Assembly: GCF_910592395.1 (NCBI RefSeq)
Contig: NC_088325.1
Location: forward strand, 3,193,501 to 3,257,500
Source: Lineus longissimus
Lineage: Eukaryota > Nemertea > Pilidiophora > Heteronemertea > Lineidae
Reading direction: 5' to 3'
DNA length: 64,000 nucleotides
Shown: piece by piece, positions 23,477 to 34,084 of the stretch
How positions within the stretch are numbered: the first letter of the stretch is position 1
How the letters are laid out: every line of letters begins with the position of its first letter
Made by a program: the position numbers and the translations under genes
The notes under the pieces: generated by a model
Database searches by the model: none
What the model was told of the DNA's origin: nothing
Seen by the model: only the letters and a program-made list of their open reading frames with translations

Positions 23477-26400
23477 CTAAAATAGTCTACTAACAGTTAT
23501 TAGATAGTCTTTGTTGTCCCATTCGAACAAATCACATCCAACCCTTTCCCAAGGTCGTGATGGCAACTCGTGACTCTGTAGTGTCTCTTTCTGCTGACAG
23601 CTCTCAAATTCACGACATATCTCACAAGACTGAATGTATTCTTTCAGTTCACTGGACATCCTTGGCCAGTACAGTGCTTCTCTGGCACGACGCAAACATG
23701 ATTCAACTCCAAGGTGAGACGTGTGAACTAGTTTTGTCATCATGCTGCGGAGTTTGGTGGGCACAATAACACGCTCACCCCGGAACAGAAGTCCATTCTG
23801 CGAAGATATTTCATCTCGGAGATGAAAGTAAGGCACAACAGCATGCGGCAAGTTTTCCTTGCGCTCCGGCCACCCCTTAAGCACAACTCGGTTTAAACGT
23901 TGTAAAACACTGTCATTTGCCGTTTCAACTCGAAGCTCTTCAAGCCTCTCCGACCTGATGGGAAGAAACTTCACCATGTTTATTTGCTCAAATTCGACCT
24001 GAGTGCTGTCCTCACAGGGGAGGTAGGAGCGCGACAACATGTCAGCGATATACATCTCTTTTCCTCTTAGATATTGAATTTCAAAATCATACTTTTGCGC
24101 TCGCAAAATCATGCCTTGGAGCCTTCGCGGGGCTCTCACTAGGGGCTTCTTTAGGATGCTTTCTAAAGGTTTGTGGTCACTAAGTACGGTTGTAAATTGG
24201 CCAAACGTGTACTGGTTGAATTTTTCCAGGGCAAACACAACCGCAAGCATCTCTTTCCTAATCTGAGCATACCTAGTCTCTGTTAACGTTAGTGCACGGC
24301 TTGCATATGCTAACGGACGGCCTTCTTGGAGAAGAACACATCCTAAACCTTTCTCACTCGCGTCTCCTTGAATCACAAGAGGCAGTTTAGGATTGTAATA
24401 CACTAGGACAGGGTCTATCGTAACAAGACGCTTCACTTCAGCGAAAGCTTTGTCATGGACATCGGTCCAAGACCACTGTGTTTCCTTAAGAGTCAACTTT
24501 CTAAGAGGTTCTAGAACATCGGACAGCATTGGCAGAAATTTCGCAAGATAATTGACGAATCCAAGAAAGCGGCGCATCGACTCAACTCCATCCGGCTTGT
24601 CTAACTCCAGAACAGCTTTGACCTTGTTGGGGTCCATCATGAGTCCATCCTTAGTGACACGATGTCCCATAAAGATGATCTCAGATTTCCTAAGTTCAGT
24701 CTTAGGCAAATTCAGCAAAATTCTGTTCTCAACACAGCGCTGGAGAAGCTTCTCCAAAGTAACATCATGATCGGCGTACGCTATTTCGTCGGTTTCACCA
24801 AACCCACAGACGAAAATGTCATCATGTATACAGTAGACACCGGGTAGCCCAGCTAGGGCCTGCGACAAACGCTTCTGAAAAATTTCAGACGAGCAACTGA
24901 GTCCAAACGGTAAACGAAGCCAACGGTAAAGGCCTCCGGGGGTCTGAAAAGTAGTTAACAGGCTGCTTTCAGAGTCAAGTTCACAGTGCCAATAGCCATT
25001 TTTAAGATCAAACTTTGAGAACACTCGGGCTTTGGCAAGTTCAGGGAGTACATCATCAATGACAGGAATTTGATAGTGTTCCCTTTTCAATGCCTGGTTT
25101 AGCGGACCAGGGTCTGTACAGATTCTCAGATCGCCATTTTTCTTAGTCGCAACGACAAATTGGCTAACCCAGTCAGTAGGCTCATCTACTGGGGCCAACA
25201 CTTTCACATCACATAAATGATCGAGTTTTACATTAAACTTGTCCCTAATGGCGACTGGTACCTTGCGCGGCGGCAATATCTTCGGACTAGTTGAACCATC
25301 AGTCTCCAGGTGGACTTTACCTGGCAGAGTGCCAACATCACCACAAAACACTTGCTTATACTTTAGCAACAACGGATCCTTGAGGTGATCGGACTCAGAC
25401 ACAGCAGCAACAGTAAAGTTATCAGTATTGACGGTGATCAACTTCATTTGTTGTAAAGCCTGAGCTCCAAGTAATGGCACAAACGGTTCATTCACAATGA
25501 CGAATTCAACAGAGTACTTTTTCCTAGTCTTAGGATTACGGATAGTAACACGACACTTTCCGATTGTCTTGATTTCAGAATTGTTCCACATTCTGAGAGT
25601 TTTTACTGAGCAGTTCGCTACACCTCGGGCTGCAATGTACCTTCTCGGAAGTACATTCACGGACGCTCCACAATCGATCTGAAATTTCACGGGCTGATCG
25701 TCAACAAGAAATTTGGCAAAAATTTGCTTGTCACACGGCTTGGTATTGTCTACAGAACTTATACTACCAATGATCTCGGAGTCTGTATCAGACTGGGAAT
25801 CGTCTTGAACAAAGTTAAGTTTAGGCTTGCTACACCTAGAGGTTCGATGAGAGTTTGACTTGTCTTTATTCGTACAACATTTTGAGAAATGATCAGGACC
25901 ATGACAAAGATTACACTCTTTCTTCCATGCTGGACACTTCTCACGATCCTTGACATGATGGTAACCACAGAACTTACAGTCAATGTCACGTTTTCCACGA
26001 GAGAAGTTAGGCTTAGATGAACTGAAACTAGACTTGTTTCGACTACTCGCAGACTTTTGACCTTTTGGTTTACTATAAACGCGATTTATGTCAGCTTTAT
26101 CTTTGTCACCACTAAGGCTTTTCAACTGAGAAGCTGAAGTTTCTATGCTCCTGCAAATGTCTATGCACTTCTTAAGCGTAAGAGCACGTTCTTGCAACAG
26201 TCGTTTGCGGGTACGATTGTCATTCACCCCAAGCACAATTCTATCTCGTAACAGAGTGTCTTTAAGACAGTCACAGAAATTGCAAGTTTGAGCTAGTGTC
26301 CTGAGAGCTGTGACATAACTCTCAATCATTTCAGACGGACCTTGACTTCGACTATTAAAGTTGTAACGTTCGTAGGTTTCGTTGGTTTCTCCAATAAAAT

Positions 26401-26725
26401 GATCGTCAAACTTCTTGACAATGTGAGCTAGAATGTTCTTGTCCTCACCCACACCAAATTGCATGGCAATATAAATTTTCAGGGCTTTTGCACCGATCGA
26501 GTGTAGAAACAGCGCGATTCGGAATTGTCCTGGTTGTCCTTCAAGCTTTGCAACAACGATATAGTTGGACCACATTTGCTTCCAGAGTTTCCAATTACCA
26601 ATGACATCACCGTCTTCAACATCAAGAGCAGACGGTGGGGGAATGCCTGTCAGGGGCAAATTCACAGGTGCAGCAATCGGAGCTGGAGCAGCACCTCCAG
26701 CAGGTGGATCGTCAGGTGGCGCCAT
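23477..26725 (-). CDS. Gag-Pol polyprotein of the gypsy element (truncated by frameshift)
   Basis: A single frame of 1082 codons. Gag occupies about residues 1-290 with two Cys/His zinc knuckles (about 250-284). The protease motif IDCGA is at about 350, with Cys replacing the usual Ser/Thr after the catalytic Asp. Reverse transcriptase spans about 500-690, with KFDLKNGYWH and the active site IHDD at about 634-637. RNase H spans about 780-860 with QGDAS and SDHKPL. The integrase zinc-binding region HX3H...CX2C lies at about 1001-1037, followed by the first catalytic Asp at about 1065. Four extra bases at about 23488-23491 shift the frame, ending the product before most of the integrase core. 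Gag and Pol share one frame, so no gag-pol frameshift site is needed. Confidence 0.9.
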   Translation of the reverse strand: MAPPDDPPAGGAAPAPIAAPVNLPLTGIPPPSALDVEDGDVIGNWKLWKQMWSNYIVVAKLEGQPGQFRIALFLHSIGAKALKIYIAMQFGVGEDKNILAHIVKKFDDHFIGETNETYERYNFNSRSQGPSEMIESYVTALRTLAQTCNFCDCLKDTLLRDRIVLGVNDNRTRKRLLQERALTLKKCIDICRSIETSASQLKSLSGDKDKADINRVYSKPKGQKSASSRNKSSFSSSKPNFSRGKRDIDCKFCGYHHVKDREKCPAWKKECNLCHGPDHFSKCCTNKDKSNSHRTSRCSKPKLNFVQDDSQSDTDSEIIGSISSVDNTKPCDKQIFAKFLVDDQPVKFQIDCGASVNVLPRRYIAARGVANCSVKTLRMWNNSEIKTIGKCRVTIRNPKTRKKYSVEFVIVNEPFVPLLGAQALQQMKLITVNTDNFTVAAVSESDHLKDPLLLKYKQVFCGDVGTLPGKVHLETDGSTSPKILPPRKVPVAIRDKFNVKLDHLCDVKVLAPVDEPTDWVSQFVVATKKNGDLRICTDPGPLNQALKREHYQIPVIDDVLPELAKARVFSKFDLKNGYWHCELDSESSLLTTFQTPGGLYRWLRLPFGLSCSSEIFQKRLSQALAGLPGVYCIHDDIFVCGFGETDEIAYADHDVTLEKLLQRCVENRILLNLPKTELRKSEIIFMGHRVTKDGLMMDPNKVKAVLELDKPDGVESMRRFLGFVNYLAKFLPMLSDVLEPLRKLTLKETQWSWTDVHDKAFAEVKRLVTIDPVLVYYNPKLPLVIQGDASEKGLGCVLLQEGRPLAYASRALTLTETRYAQIRKEMLAVVFALEKFNQYTFGQFTTVLSDHKPLESILKKPLVRAPRRLQGMILRAQKYDFEIQYLRGKEMYIADMLSRSYLPCEDSTQVEFEQINMVKFLPIRSERLEELRVETANDSVLQRLNRVVLKGWPERKENLPHAVVPYFHLRDEISSQNGLLFRGERVIVPTKLRSMMTKLVHTSHLGVESCLRRAREALYWPRMSSELKEYIQSCEICREFESCQQKETLQSHELPSRPWERVGCDLFEWDNKDYLITVSRLF

Positions 26726-26885
26726 CTAGACTAATTAACGTAAACGACACGGCCTGGTTAGCACGTCACTCGAAAACGAATGTCTAGAAAGTTCGATTAT
26801 AACGCTCTCGAAAAGCGGGTGTACTAACTAAGTTCTTCTGAACAGTCTATAATATTTACTCTTTCCGTTTATCTAGCTGTCACCA

Positions 26886-27047
26886 CGTTTCAAGTGGTGT
26901 TTCTTATGTTTTACAAAGACAATAAAGACGGGCGTTGCGAGAACAATCTGTATTCAGGAGCCATCTTAGTTACACAAAGAATCTTGGGAGGTCATGTGAC
27001 CATAGGCGCGCGAACATTCAAAAGACAATATAACGCATATTGTAACA
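26886..27047 (-). repeat. 5' LTR of the gypsy element (162 bp)
   Basis: It begins TGTTACAATATG on the coding strand and ends before the primer-binding site. The last base differs from the canonical CA end. Confidence 0.93.
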
Positions 27048-27120
27048 TCTGCTTCCTCGGAAATCCAACTCGAATGGTTTTACTAATTTCTGTGATGGCC
27101 AAACCTCTCGAAGCGTTCTG

Positions 27121-28231
27121 CTAACCAACTGGCGTAAACCGCCTAGCGCATCTTATTGTCTCCTTACTCTGTCCTTTACCCATATGTTTAAATGTCCGTA
27201 CTGGTGATAATAGAACGCTATTAGGTAGCATTACTATTCTGTGTTCTGGTCGATATTTCCGCGGTATCCCAATATGCCAATTTCTGACCTTAACAATGGT
27301 CACCTTATTAATCTTTGTTAAAGTTTTCAAAGGAGCAAGAGGAGAGCATATGTCTCTGATAAATGTTACACGGGAAAATAAGTTTTTGTTTTTATATAGA
27401 AATAAAAACGTTGATTCCTTTCGATAGTTCGAAGAGTGGAAAAAATATATATACGGGACTGACAACACTTCCAACCGCATTCTCGGTTTAGGAAAGACAC
27501 GATATAGTGCAAGGAATCCTTTCTTTATCCTTTTATAGAATAAGATATGACCTTGTCGATTTACGAAATGCACTTCTTGGTCATTGATTTCTAAACTTTG
27601 CCAATTATTCAGTTCAAAATGCGCATTCTGCCCGCGAATCCAAGTTACATTAAAAATGGAGAGAAAAGGACGACGATAGCTTCCTATGACAGCGCCAGCT
27701 ATTACAAAGATGTTTTTCAAGACAATCGACACGCCAATTGTACAATGTTTAGTTGAGCATTGGTGATGACGAGGTAGGATTATTGTGTGAAAATGACGAG
27801 TTGATATCTCAAACAACTTAAATACAACCGGTTTGTATCCACTTTCCCGGCGCACGTAGTAGAACAGTACGGAATTGTATATGGTATGATTTACTGCCAC
27901 AATTAGTATCATATTTGACTTTGAGACAGATTTTAGCTTAACCACGATCGAGTTTTGGCATATGATAAAACCTTACCTCTAGTTGATAAATAAGCCATCC
28001 TGTAGTAAACGGTATATCTTTCCTCTCCAAACATGTTGCCTTCTCACTGTGCAGTCGGCAAACATGGCCGCCATTTTGCCCTCGGGTATTGATAGTTTTG
28101 CAACTTAGCACCAAAAAGCAAACAAATGCGCAATGACACCTCGACCGCATGTTGTTATCAGCAAAACTTGGCTGAATAAGTTCTCGATCATGTGTAACCT
28201 TCTTGTAAAACCTGCTTTGGGTTGGGACCAT
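27121..28231 (-). pseudogene. Array gene copy E, internally deleted
   Basis: Exon 1 (28231-27977) and its donor are intact. A deletion at about 27869 fuses the intron to the middle of exon 2, removing the acceptor and the first third of exon 2. The rest of exon 2 is open to the normal C-terminus. The exon 1 splice donor therefore has no matching acceptor. It lies immediately beside the gypsy element that ends at 27047. Confidence 0.7.
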
Positions 28232-29567
28232 TGTCAGTTATTGCCGAAAATGTACGATACCACTATATCAAACACAAGGCATGATCATGACCACTGGGCA
28301 GTATTGATAAACCTTCCATTAATTCATCCAACATCTTGACCAATCAAAGATCTGATTGGCTTTTTCAAACAACAACATTTCAACATGGGAGAGCATCAGA
28401 ACTATTTCTGTGAAGCCGAAATATTGCGAATATTTTACAAATACATGTAATTCAATTTTTCAATTTTCAAACATTATTACCGGCTATTACCGCAGAAGAA
28501 TTATAATAAAATACACCGTGGCAAAACCTTGGATACTTTTATTAAATTTCCCATTTGCAAGCAACAAGTTGGCGATGAACGTCCGGCCGGACAATTGATC
28601 CGGGTATTTCCGAGTATGATTAGGACAAGCGAACATTGCCGAAAGGAAGGGGACTAAACTGAATGGGAGACTGCGCTGCCGTACGAACGCACACGCTGAA
28701 TCCAAACATGCTCGCTGCAGTGACGGCCAACACTCCACAAGTTGAACATCTTTTCGAGATGCCACTTCGAAGTTTATAATATTTTATTCCTTTATACTTC
28801 ATTTTTGCCATCTATAGTCGATCATTTTATCACTTGAATTACCCTGAAACAGCGTGGTATTCAAATTACTATTCCGGTTACTGGCCGCCGGATATTGACA
28901 ATAGACCCGACAAAAATCTTTGTTGGTTAGTGAAATTAAGGGGCGAATGGTTTGAAAGGCGATGCTGCAGTTTCTTCGAAATTATTGCTAACGAATCTTA
29001 AAATTTCCTGCGTCATTATATCATGAGGATGAACGAAATCAATATGCAGAGGTTTAGACTTTTTCTGACAGATTTGTTCCATTTTTTGCCCACCCGGTAT
29101 CATAAGGAACATGTTGTAGTTTCTTTTCCAAACTCGTGAGTGCCAGGAAGGCAGTAAGAATCGAATTCTCCATTCAAATGTCGGTAAGAAACGGCATTCG
29201 CATGATATTTGGAGCCTACATGCCGTCGACGTAACCGCTCACATAACTGATCCCGATGGCCCAGTGGCTCAGGCATTCGCCTCAGAAATGGAAGGTCGAG
29301 CAGTCGTGGAAGTCGAAGGTACACCGTGCTTTATGAAATGAGGCACTCTACCAGTAAAACACTCTCCCTGGTACAGGAGACGAGGCTACGCATTGCTTTA
29401 TTGATCAATAGAAACATAATGTGTCTTTCACGATGTTGTATCCGATATCTCACATGCATCGATCGAGTGCGGATTGAAACTAAATGCTGTATTGTTGGGA
29501 GACAATGCCCTCTACGAAATTCAATTTTTTTTTCTTTCTTGTAGGGAGGGAAACAAGAAATACATAC

Positions 29568-29715
29568 TGTTACGATAGGTCTTAGTCAATCAACTAAAAC
29601 TATTATAACGAATTTACATCTTTTGACAGTAACACCATCTTACCCGACGACTTGCCACGTCTCCAACCAATTCCTAACCGGCCGGGATGACCGATGACAA
29701 CCGAAGGATGTCACA
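29568..29715 (-). repeat. 3' LTR of the Gmr1-like element, with internal deletion
   Basis: 148 bp. It matches the 5' LTR at both ends but lacks about 96 bp after GTCTTAGTCAATCA. Confidence 0.9.
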
Positions 29716-30125
29716 TCCCCCCCACTTAAAAAGTTTCATCCCTGATTAAACTAACTCACAAGGAATACTTAGTACCAAATCACCATAAAAATAATCACCA
29801 TTCTCACAGACACAATACTACTAAAAAAACACACCTTACAAGCATCTTTTACAACCGAAATAGTCTAACAGTCAATCGACTGTGCCACAAAATTATCTGT
29901 GCAAGTACAAATATTGTTTATATAACAACTACAATGCACTCAGAACCAGTATTTGAGAAAGTATCAAGCTGCTGATAATAAAGTAATACTTCACAAGTAC
30001 ACTTAGACATACTTAATATACAAGTACAGAATGTACATAATGCTAAATATTCTCTTGACCATGAATTCCGCATTCATCATACAAAGTCTCGAAACAGTCC
30101 AATGAAAAGTCTCTTTGTTATCAAA

Positions 30126-30377
30126 TCACTTATCCAGTCTCGATAGAGCGTATGCCACCACATTATCACGTCCTTTAATGTGCTGAACCTCCAAATCGTA
30201 TTGTTGCAATGCAAGACACCATCGCATAAGTCTCTGATTGTTATTTTTCATTTTTGCCAAGAACACTAACGGGTTATGATCCGTGAACACTTTCACAGGA
30301 AAACTAGGCGAGTCCAAGTACACAGCAAAGTACTCCAAAGACAAAACCAAAGCAAGTGTCTCCTTTTCAATAGTGGA
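30126..30377 (-). pseudogene. RNase H end of the Gmr1-like element
   Basis: The 3' end of pol. NYSTIEKETLALV and VFTDHNPLVFL carry the Glu and a later Asp of the RNase H/connection region, ending LSRLDK and a stop at 30126. The first catalytic Asp segment is absent because sequence is missing before 33120. A LINE insertion at 30389 separates this part from reverse transcriptase. Confidence 0.82.
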
Positions 30378-30388
30378 GTAGTTAACCT

Positions 30389-32701
30389 TCAAACGATAAG
30401 AACTGGATAACCGCCGAGATCAAAATAGAAATCAACAAAAGAAACAAGCTCTTTGGAAAAGCAAAGAAATCCGGTTCTAACATCGATTATGATATTTTCA
30501 AAAAACAACGAAACCACGTTATCTCACTGATCAAGAAGGCAAAGGATTCCCACCTTTCGTCGATAACGGACAAATTGAAAAATGGAAGAAAGGATAAAGA
30601 CTGGTGGAAACTCGCCAAAAGCATCTGCGGTCAAAGCAAAAACAACACAACTCCTTCACTAAATGTCAATGGGTTATCCGTAGACGACCCTACAACCAAG
30701 GCCAACATCCTCAACGCTCACTTTGCCAAAATCTGCAACGTAGATGAGACAAACATACCCGCCCAAGGAGAACTCCCAAACCTCACCAACAACGAGCTCA
30801 ACGACATCATAATCACAGAGCAGGATATCGCCGATCAAATCGCCATCATGGACACTAACAAGGTCATCGGCCCAGACGGCATCAGCCCTCGCATAGTTCA
30901 TTCATTGACGCTCCAATTGACCAAACCGCTCCACATCCTTTTCAACAGATCCCTGAATGAAAACATATTCCCAGAAACATGGAAAAAAGCAAACATTACC
31001 CCCATATTCAAGAAAGGTGACAGGCATGATAAATCCAACTACAGACCCATTTCCTTCCTCAGTGTCATAGGAAAACTTTTCGAAAAAATTGTCCACAGAA
31101 ATGTCTACAACCATCTCCGTTTGCTCATCTCGAAGAACCAATCTGGATTCCTGGCTAACCACTCTGCAGTTACCCAACTCCTTGAAATAAACCATCAATT
31201 ACTAATGGACCTCGACGAACAGAAGGAAGTTTTCTCACTATTCTGTGACATTTCCAAAGCCTTTGACAAGACTTCTCATAAAGGCATCGCATCGAAACTT
31301 TACCAGTTTGGCATCAGAGGAAACCTGCTATCATGGTTCAAGAGCTACCTCCAAGACAGGCAACAACGGGTTGTAATCAACGGAAAATCCTCAGAGTGGC
31401 TTCGAGTCAACGCTGGCGTCCCCCAAGGATCTATCCTAGGCCCACTGATGTTCCTGGTCTACATAAACGACGTCACGGAGGAAACCAACGGCAGAACGAG
31501 ACTGTTTGCCGACGACACTTCAAACGCATTCGCATCACGAAACCTCATAGCATGCACGCCCGAAATCCAGCAGGATATAAACAAACTTTACGCATGGGCA
31601 ATGAAATGGGCCATCACCTACAACGCAACAAAAACGCTGTATCTGATTACGAGCAGGCGGAGACAACCCTCTGTTATCCACTGTCATCTCAACAACGTCG
31701 CAATTGATCAAGCCAAGTCACACAAGCACCTCGGATTAACTTTCAACGACAAAGGAACCTGGGAAGACCATATCCAGTCAATCGTTACGACCGCAAACCG
31801 CAGACTTGGCATACTACAAAACATCAAATACAAAACGGATAAACAAACTTTACTAACGCTCTACAAGACATTTGTCAGAAGCAAGCTCGAATACGCAGAC
31901 GTAGTATGGGACGGACTCCCCCAGAACTTAGCAGCAAAACTGGAAAAAACTCAAATCAATGCAATGCGATGTATAACAGGATTAACAATCAGCTCTCACC
32001 ACCGCGACCTTTACAGAGAATCTGGCCTTCTACCACTCGAAAAGCGCAGGAAATTCCATCGCCTCGTAATGTTCTACAAAATTTTAAACGGACTTGCACC
32101 AACCTACCTCAAAGACCTCATCCCAGAACTAACCGTCGATAGTCACTACCATAACACACGTTTAGCTACAAACAACAATATAACACCTTTCCTTTGCCGC
32201 ACAAATAGCCTCTACTCAAGCTTCTTCCCTTCTACAATCCGTGACTGGAATGCTCTCGACCTTTCTATACGTGCGAAACCAACTCTAAACTCCTACAAAT
32301 ATTCCCTAACCAAACTGCCAGAATTCTCTATCAAACCAATCCCCTCCTGGCTAGACATCGGCCCTCGCCCACTTAACATCATTCTCACACGTATGCGAAA
32401 CAACTGCAGCGGACTAACATCTGACCTATACCTAAACCACGTTTCGGAAACCCCCACTTGCCTCATGTGCCCAATGCATGTTCCAGAAACCTCTTCACAC
32501 TTTTTTCTCGACTGTCCTAAGTACGAAAACCAACGCAACTCCCTAATCGCCAATACCCTCCAAATAACACACATCCATAATGCAACTCTAAACTCAAACA
32601 TCCTTCTCAACGGCCATCCATCTTTCTCCAACCTCGAAAATGCTCTCCTTATCAAATCAACCCTAAAATTCATTTCATCCACAAATCGTTTTCCAATCTA
32701 A
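30389..32701 (+). CDS. Reverse transcriptase ORF of the nested LINE, 5'-truncated but otherwise open
   Basis: The frame is open from the truncation point, entering at NWITAEIK, a typical endonuclease-RT linker, for about 770 codons to a stop at 32701. RT motifs are ANITPIFKKGD, NYRPISFLSVIGK, FCDISKAFDKTSH (motif A), AGVPQGSILGP (motif B) and RLFADDTS (motif C, Phe replacing Tyr of YADD). A C-terminal CLMCPMHVPETSSHFFLDC zinc-knuckle-like motif follows. The endonuclease is missing. The absence of internal stops suggests recent insertion. It is of jockey/CR1-superfamily type; the exact clade is not assigned. Confidence 0.88.
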   Translation, partial: SNDKNWITAEIKIEINKRNKLFGKAKKSGSNIDYDIFKKQRNHVISLIKKAKDSHLSSITDKLKNGRKDKDWWKLAKSICGQSKNNTTPSLNVNGLSVDDPTTKANILNAHFAKICNVDETNIPAQGELPNLTNNELNDIIITEQDIADQIAIMDTNKVIGPDGISPRIVHSLTLQLTKPLHILFNRSLNENIFPETWKKANITPIFKKGDRHDKSNYRPISFLSVIGKLFEKIVHRNVYNHLRLLISKNQSGFLANHSAVTQLLEINHQLLMDLDEQKEVFSLFCDISKAFDKTSHKGIASKLYQFGIRGNLLSWFKSYLQDRQQRVVINGKSSEWLRVNAGVPQGSILGPLMFLVYINDVTEETNGRTRLFADDTSNAFASRNLIACTPEIQQDINKLYAWAMKWAITYNATKTLYLITSRRRQPSVIHCHLNNVAIDQAKSHKHLGLTFNDKGTWEDHIQSIVTTANRRLGILQNIKYKTDKQTLLTLYKTFVRSKLEYADVVWDGLPQNLAAKLEKTQINAMRCITGLTISSHHRDLYRESGLLPLEKRRKFHRLVMFYKILNGLAPTYLKDLIPELTVDSHYHNTRLATNNNITPFLCRTNSLYSSFFPSTIRDWNALDLSIRAKPTLNSYKYSLTKLPEFSIKPIPSWLDIGPRPLNIILTRMRNNCSGLTSDLYLNHVSETPTCLMCPMHVPETSSHFFLDCPKYENQRNSLIANTLQITHIHNATLNSNILLNGHPSFSNLENALLIKSTLKFISSTNRFPI

Positions 32702-32813
32702 CTCAAAGAAAAATATCTGACCCCCCCCCTCTTTTCCGTTTCCGACACCCCCAAACTCGTATGATCATTCCTAACTCTTGCACCCCCGCCCCCCTGCACT
32801 TTCCAAACTATCT

Positions 32814-32844
<31 letters not shown>

Positions 32845-33070
32845 TCTCTTTTTTGCGAAATTCACTACCTATCAACTTCACATGTTTCTCAATTATATAT
32901 TCTGTATATCTCTTCAAATTATCTTTAAAAAACTTATGTCACTATTCGTATCTTCATAAACTTATGTAACTATTTGCATATATTTTTATTTTGCAGTAGT
33001 TTAAGCCTTCGGCTTTTAACTGTAAAAAAATGTGCAATATAAACCGAATAAACTCTTTGTAAAAAAAAAA
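30389..33070 (+). mobile_element. 5'-truncated poly(A) non-LTR retrotransposon nested in the Gmr1-like element
   Basis: Perfect 11 bp target duplication GTAGTTAACCT (30378-30388 and 33071-33081). It ends in AATAAACTCTTTGT and a short poly(A). It lies in the opposite orientation to its host element. The 3' UTR contains a run of about 27 T near 32819-32845. Confidence 0.93.
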
Positions 33071-33123
33071 GTAGTTAACCTGGTGCTTATTTAGTTTCCG
33101 AGAAAAAGTAACACACCGGACGG

Positions 33124-34059
33124 TCAATGCCAGCTATCCTGACGTTCACAGTTCAACAAATTGGTGAGCGGAGCTACCACCTGGGACAAGTTTGGGCAGA
33201 ATCGCCGGTAGAAACCTATCATACCGAGAAATCGCATCAACGATTTCCTATCATGAGGCGGTGGGTATTCCACCATCACCTTAACCTTCGCTTCGCTTCG
33301 CTGGTATCTACTTGAAGCACCTTTTAGACCAAAAGGCATGACTTTATACTGGTAAAGACCATTTGGAGTTGCAAAAGCTGTTAGCTCCTTAGCTCTGTCT
33401 GTCAAGGGGATAGCCCAGTATCCCTTGAGCATGTCAAAAGTTGTAATGAACTAAGCCTTGCCAACTTTTTCAATGCAGTCGTCAACACGCTTGTTTGGGA
33501 AACTGTCGCCCTTTGACAATGCATTGAGGCGCCGAAAATCTTGGCATAGCCGATACTGACCATTCTTTTTTGGCACTAAAACACAAGGTGAGCTCCATTC
33601 TGAATTGCTAAGTTCTACTAAGTCATTTGCCAACAAATATTGGACTTCCTCATCTTGCGATTCACTTTTTTTATGATTTACCCTATATGGATGTTGTTTG
33701 ACAGGTTTTGCAACTCCTACATCAATATCATGTTGGATGAGAGGGGTCTGAGTAGGCACATCCCCGAATAAATGCTTGTATTCAAGAATTAGCCCATTGA
33801 CCGCTTTGCGATGAGCAGGATTCTTGATGTGGCCAAGTTTGGCATCAAGGTTTTTCAAAACATCTGAATTTCGCAACTTTGGCGAACAACCCGCTTTTTC
33901 TCCAAGACCCGACTCACTTTCATCACCCTCAACATCCGTCAACAATAAAACAGGTTTACAGGATTTGTCAACATTCTCATCATCGTTACCATTATACTTT
34001 TTAAGCATGTTGACATGGCAGAGTCTGTTTTTCTTTGTGCGATCTGGAGTACGCACCAC
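33124..34059 (-). pseudogene. Reverse transcriptase of the Gmr1-like element, active site deleted
   Basis: It directly follows the integrase C-terminus (LCHVNMLKKYN near 34000), then an acidic linker, then the start of RT: SEWSSPCVLVPKKNG and CQDFRRLNAL near 33550, and MLKGYWAIPLT with MPFGLKGASS near 33340-33432. The sequence then jumps to the thumb segment SLMRFLGMIGFYRRFCPN, so the YxDD catalytic region is missing. This placement after integrase is the key evidence for Gmr1-like order. Frame changes near 33440 and the deletion make it inactive. Confidence 0.88.
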
Positions 34060-34084
34060 ATAATTTAGGTCATTGACCTTGCGC

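Larger units (their letters stand above)
21705..23487 (-). pseudogene. Integrase remainder of the gypsy element, frameshifted and interrupted
   Basis: The integrase core continues in another frame from 23487 to 23171 with a SDKGGQF catalytic motif and a SNGKVESAVKAAK segment holding the glutamate. It is then split by the foldback-like element (22240-23164) and resumes at 22233-21705 with the basic C-terminal domain and an acidic tail ending HDYMM. The two breaks make integrase production impossible from this copy. Confidence 0.85.
21112..27047 (-). mobile_element. Ty3/gypsy LTR retrotransposon, young but disrupted
   Basis: It is flanked by the 5 bp duplication TCTGC (21107-21111 and 27048-27052). 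The 162 bp LTRs, TG...CA type, appear to differ only at the outer base of the right copy. The coding strand is minus. A primer-binding site beginning TGGTGACAGC directly follows the 5' LTR (26885 downwards) and a purine tract AAGGGAAAGGA abuts the 3' LTR (21274-21284). Domain order is gag, protease, reverse transcriptase, RNase H, integrase. A 925 bp element splits the integrase. Confidence 0.93.
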
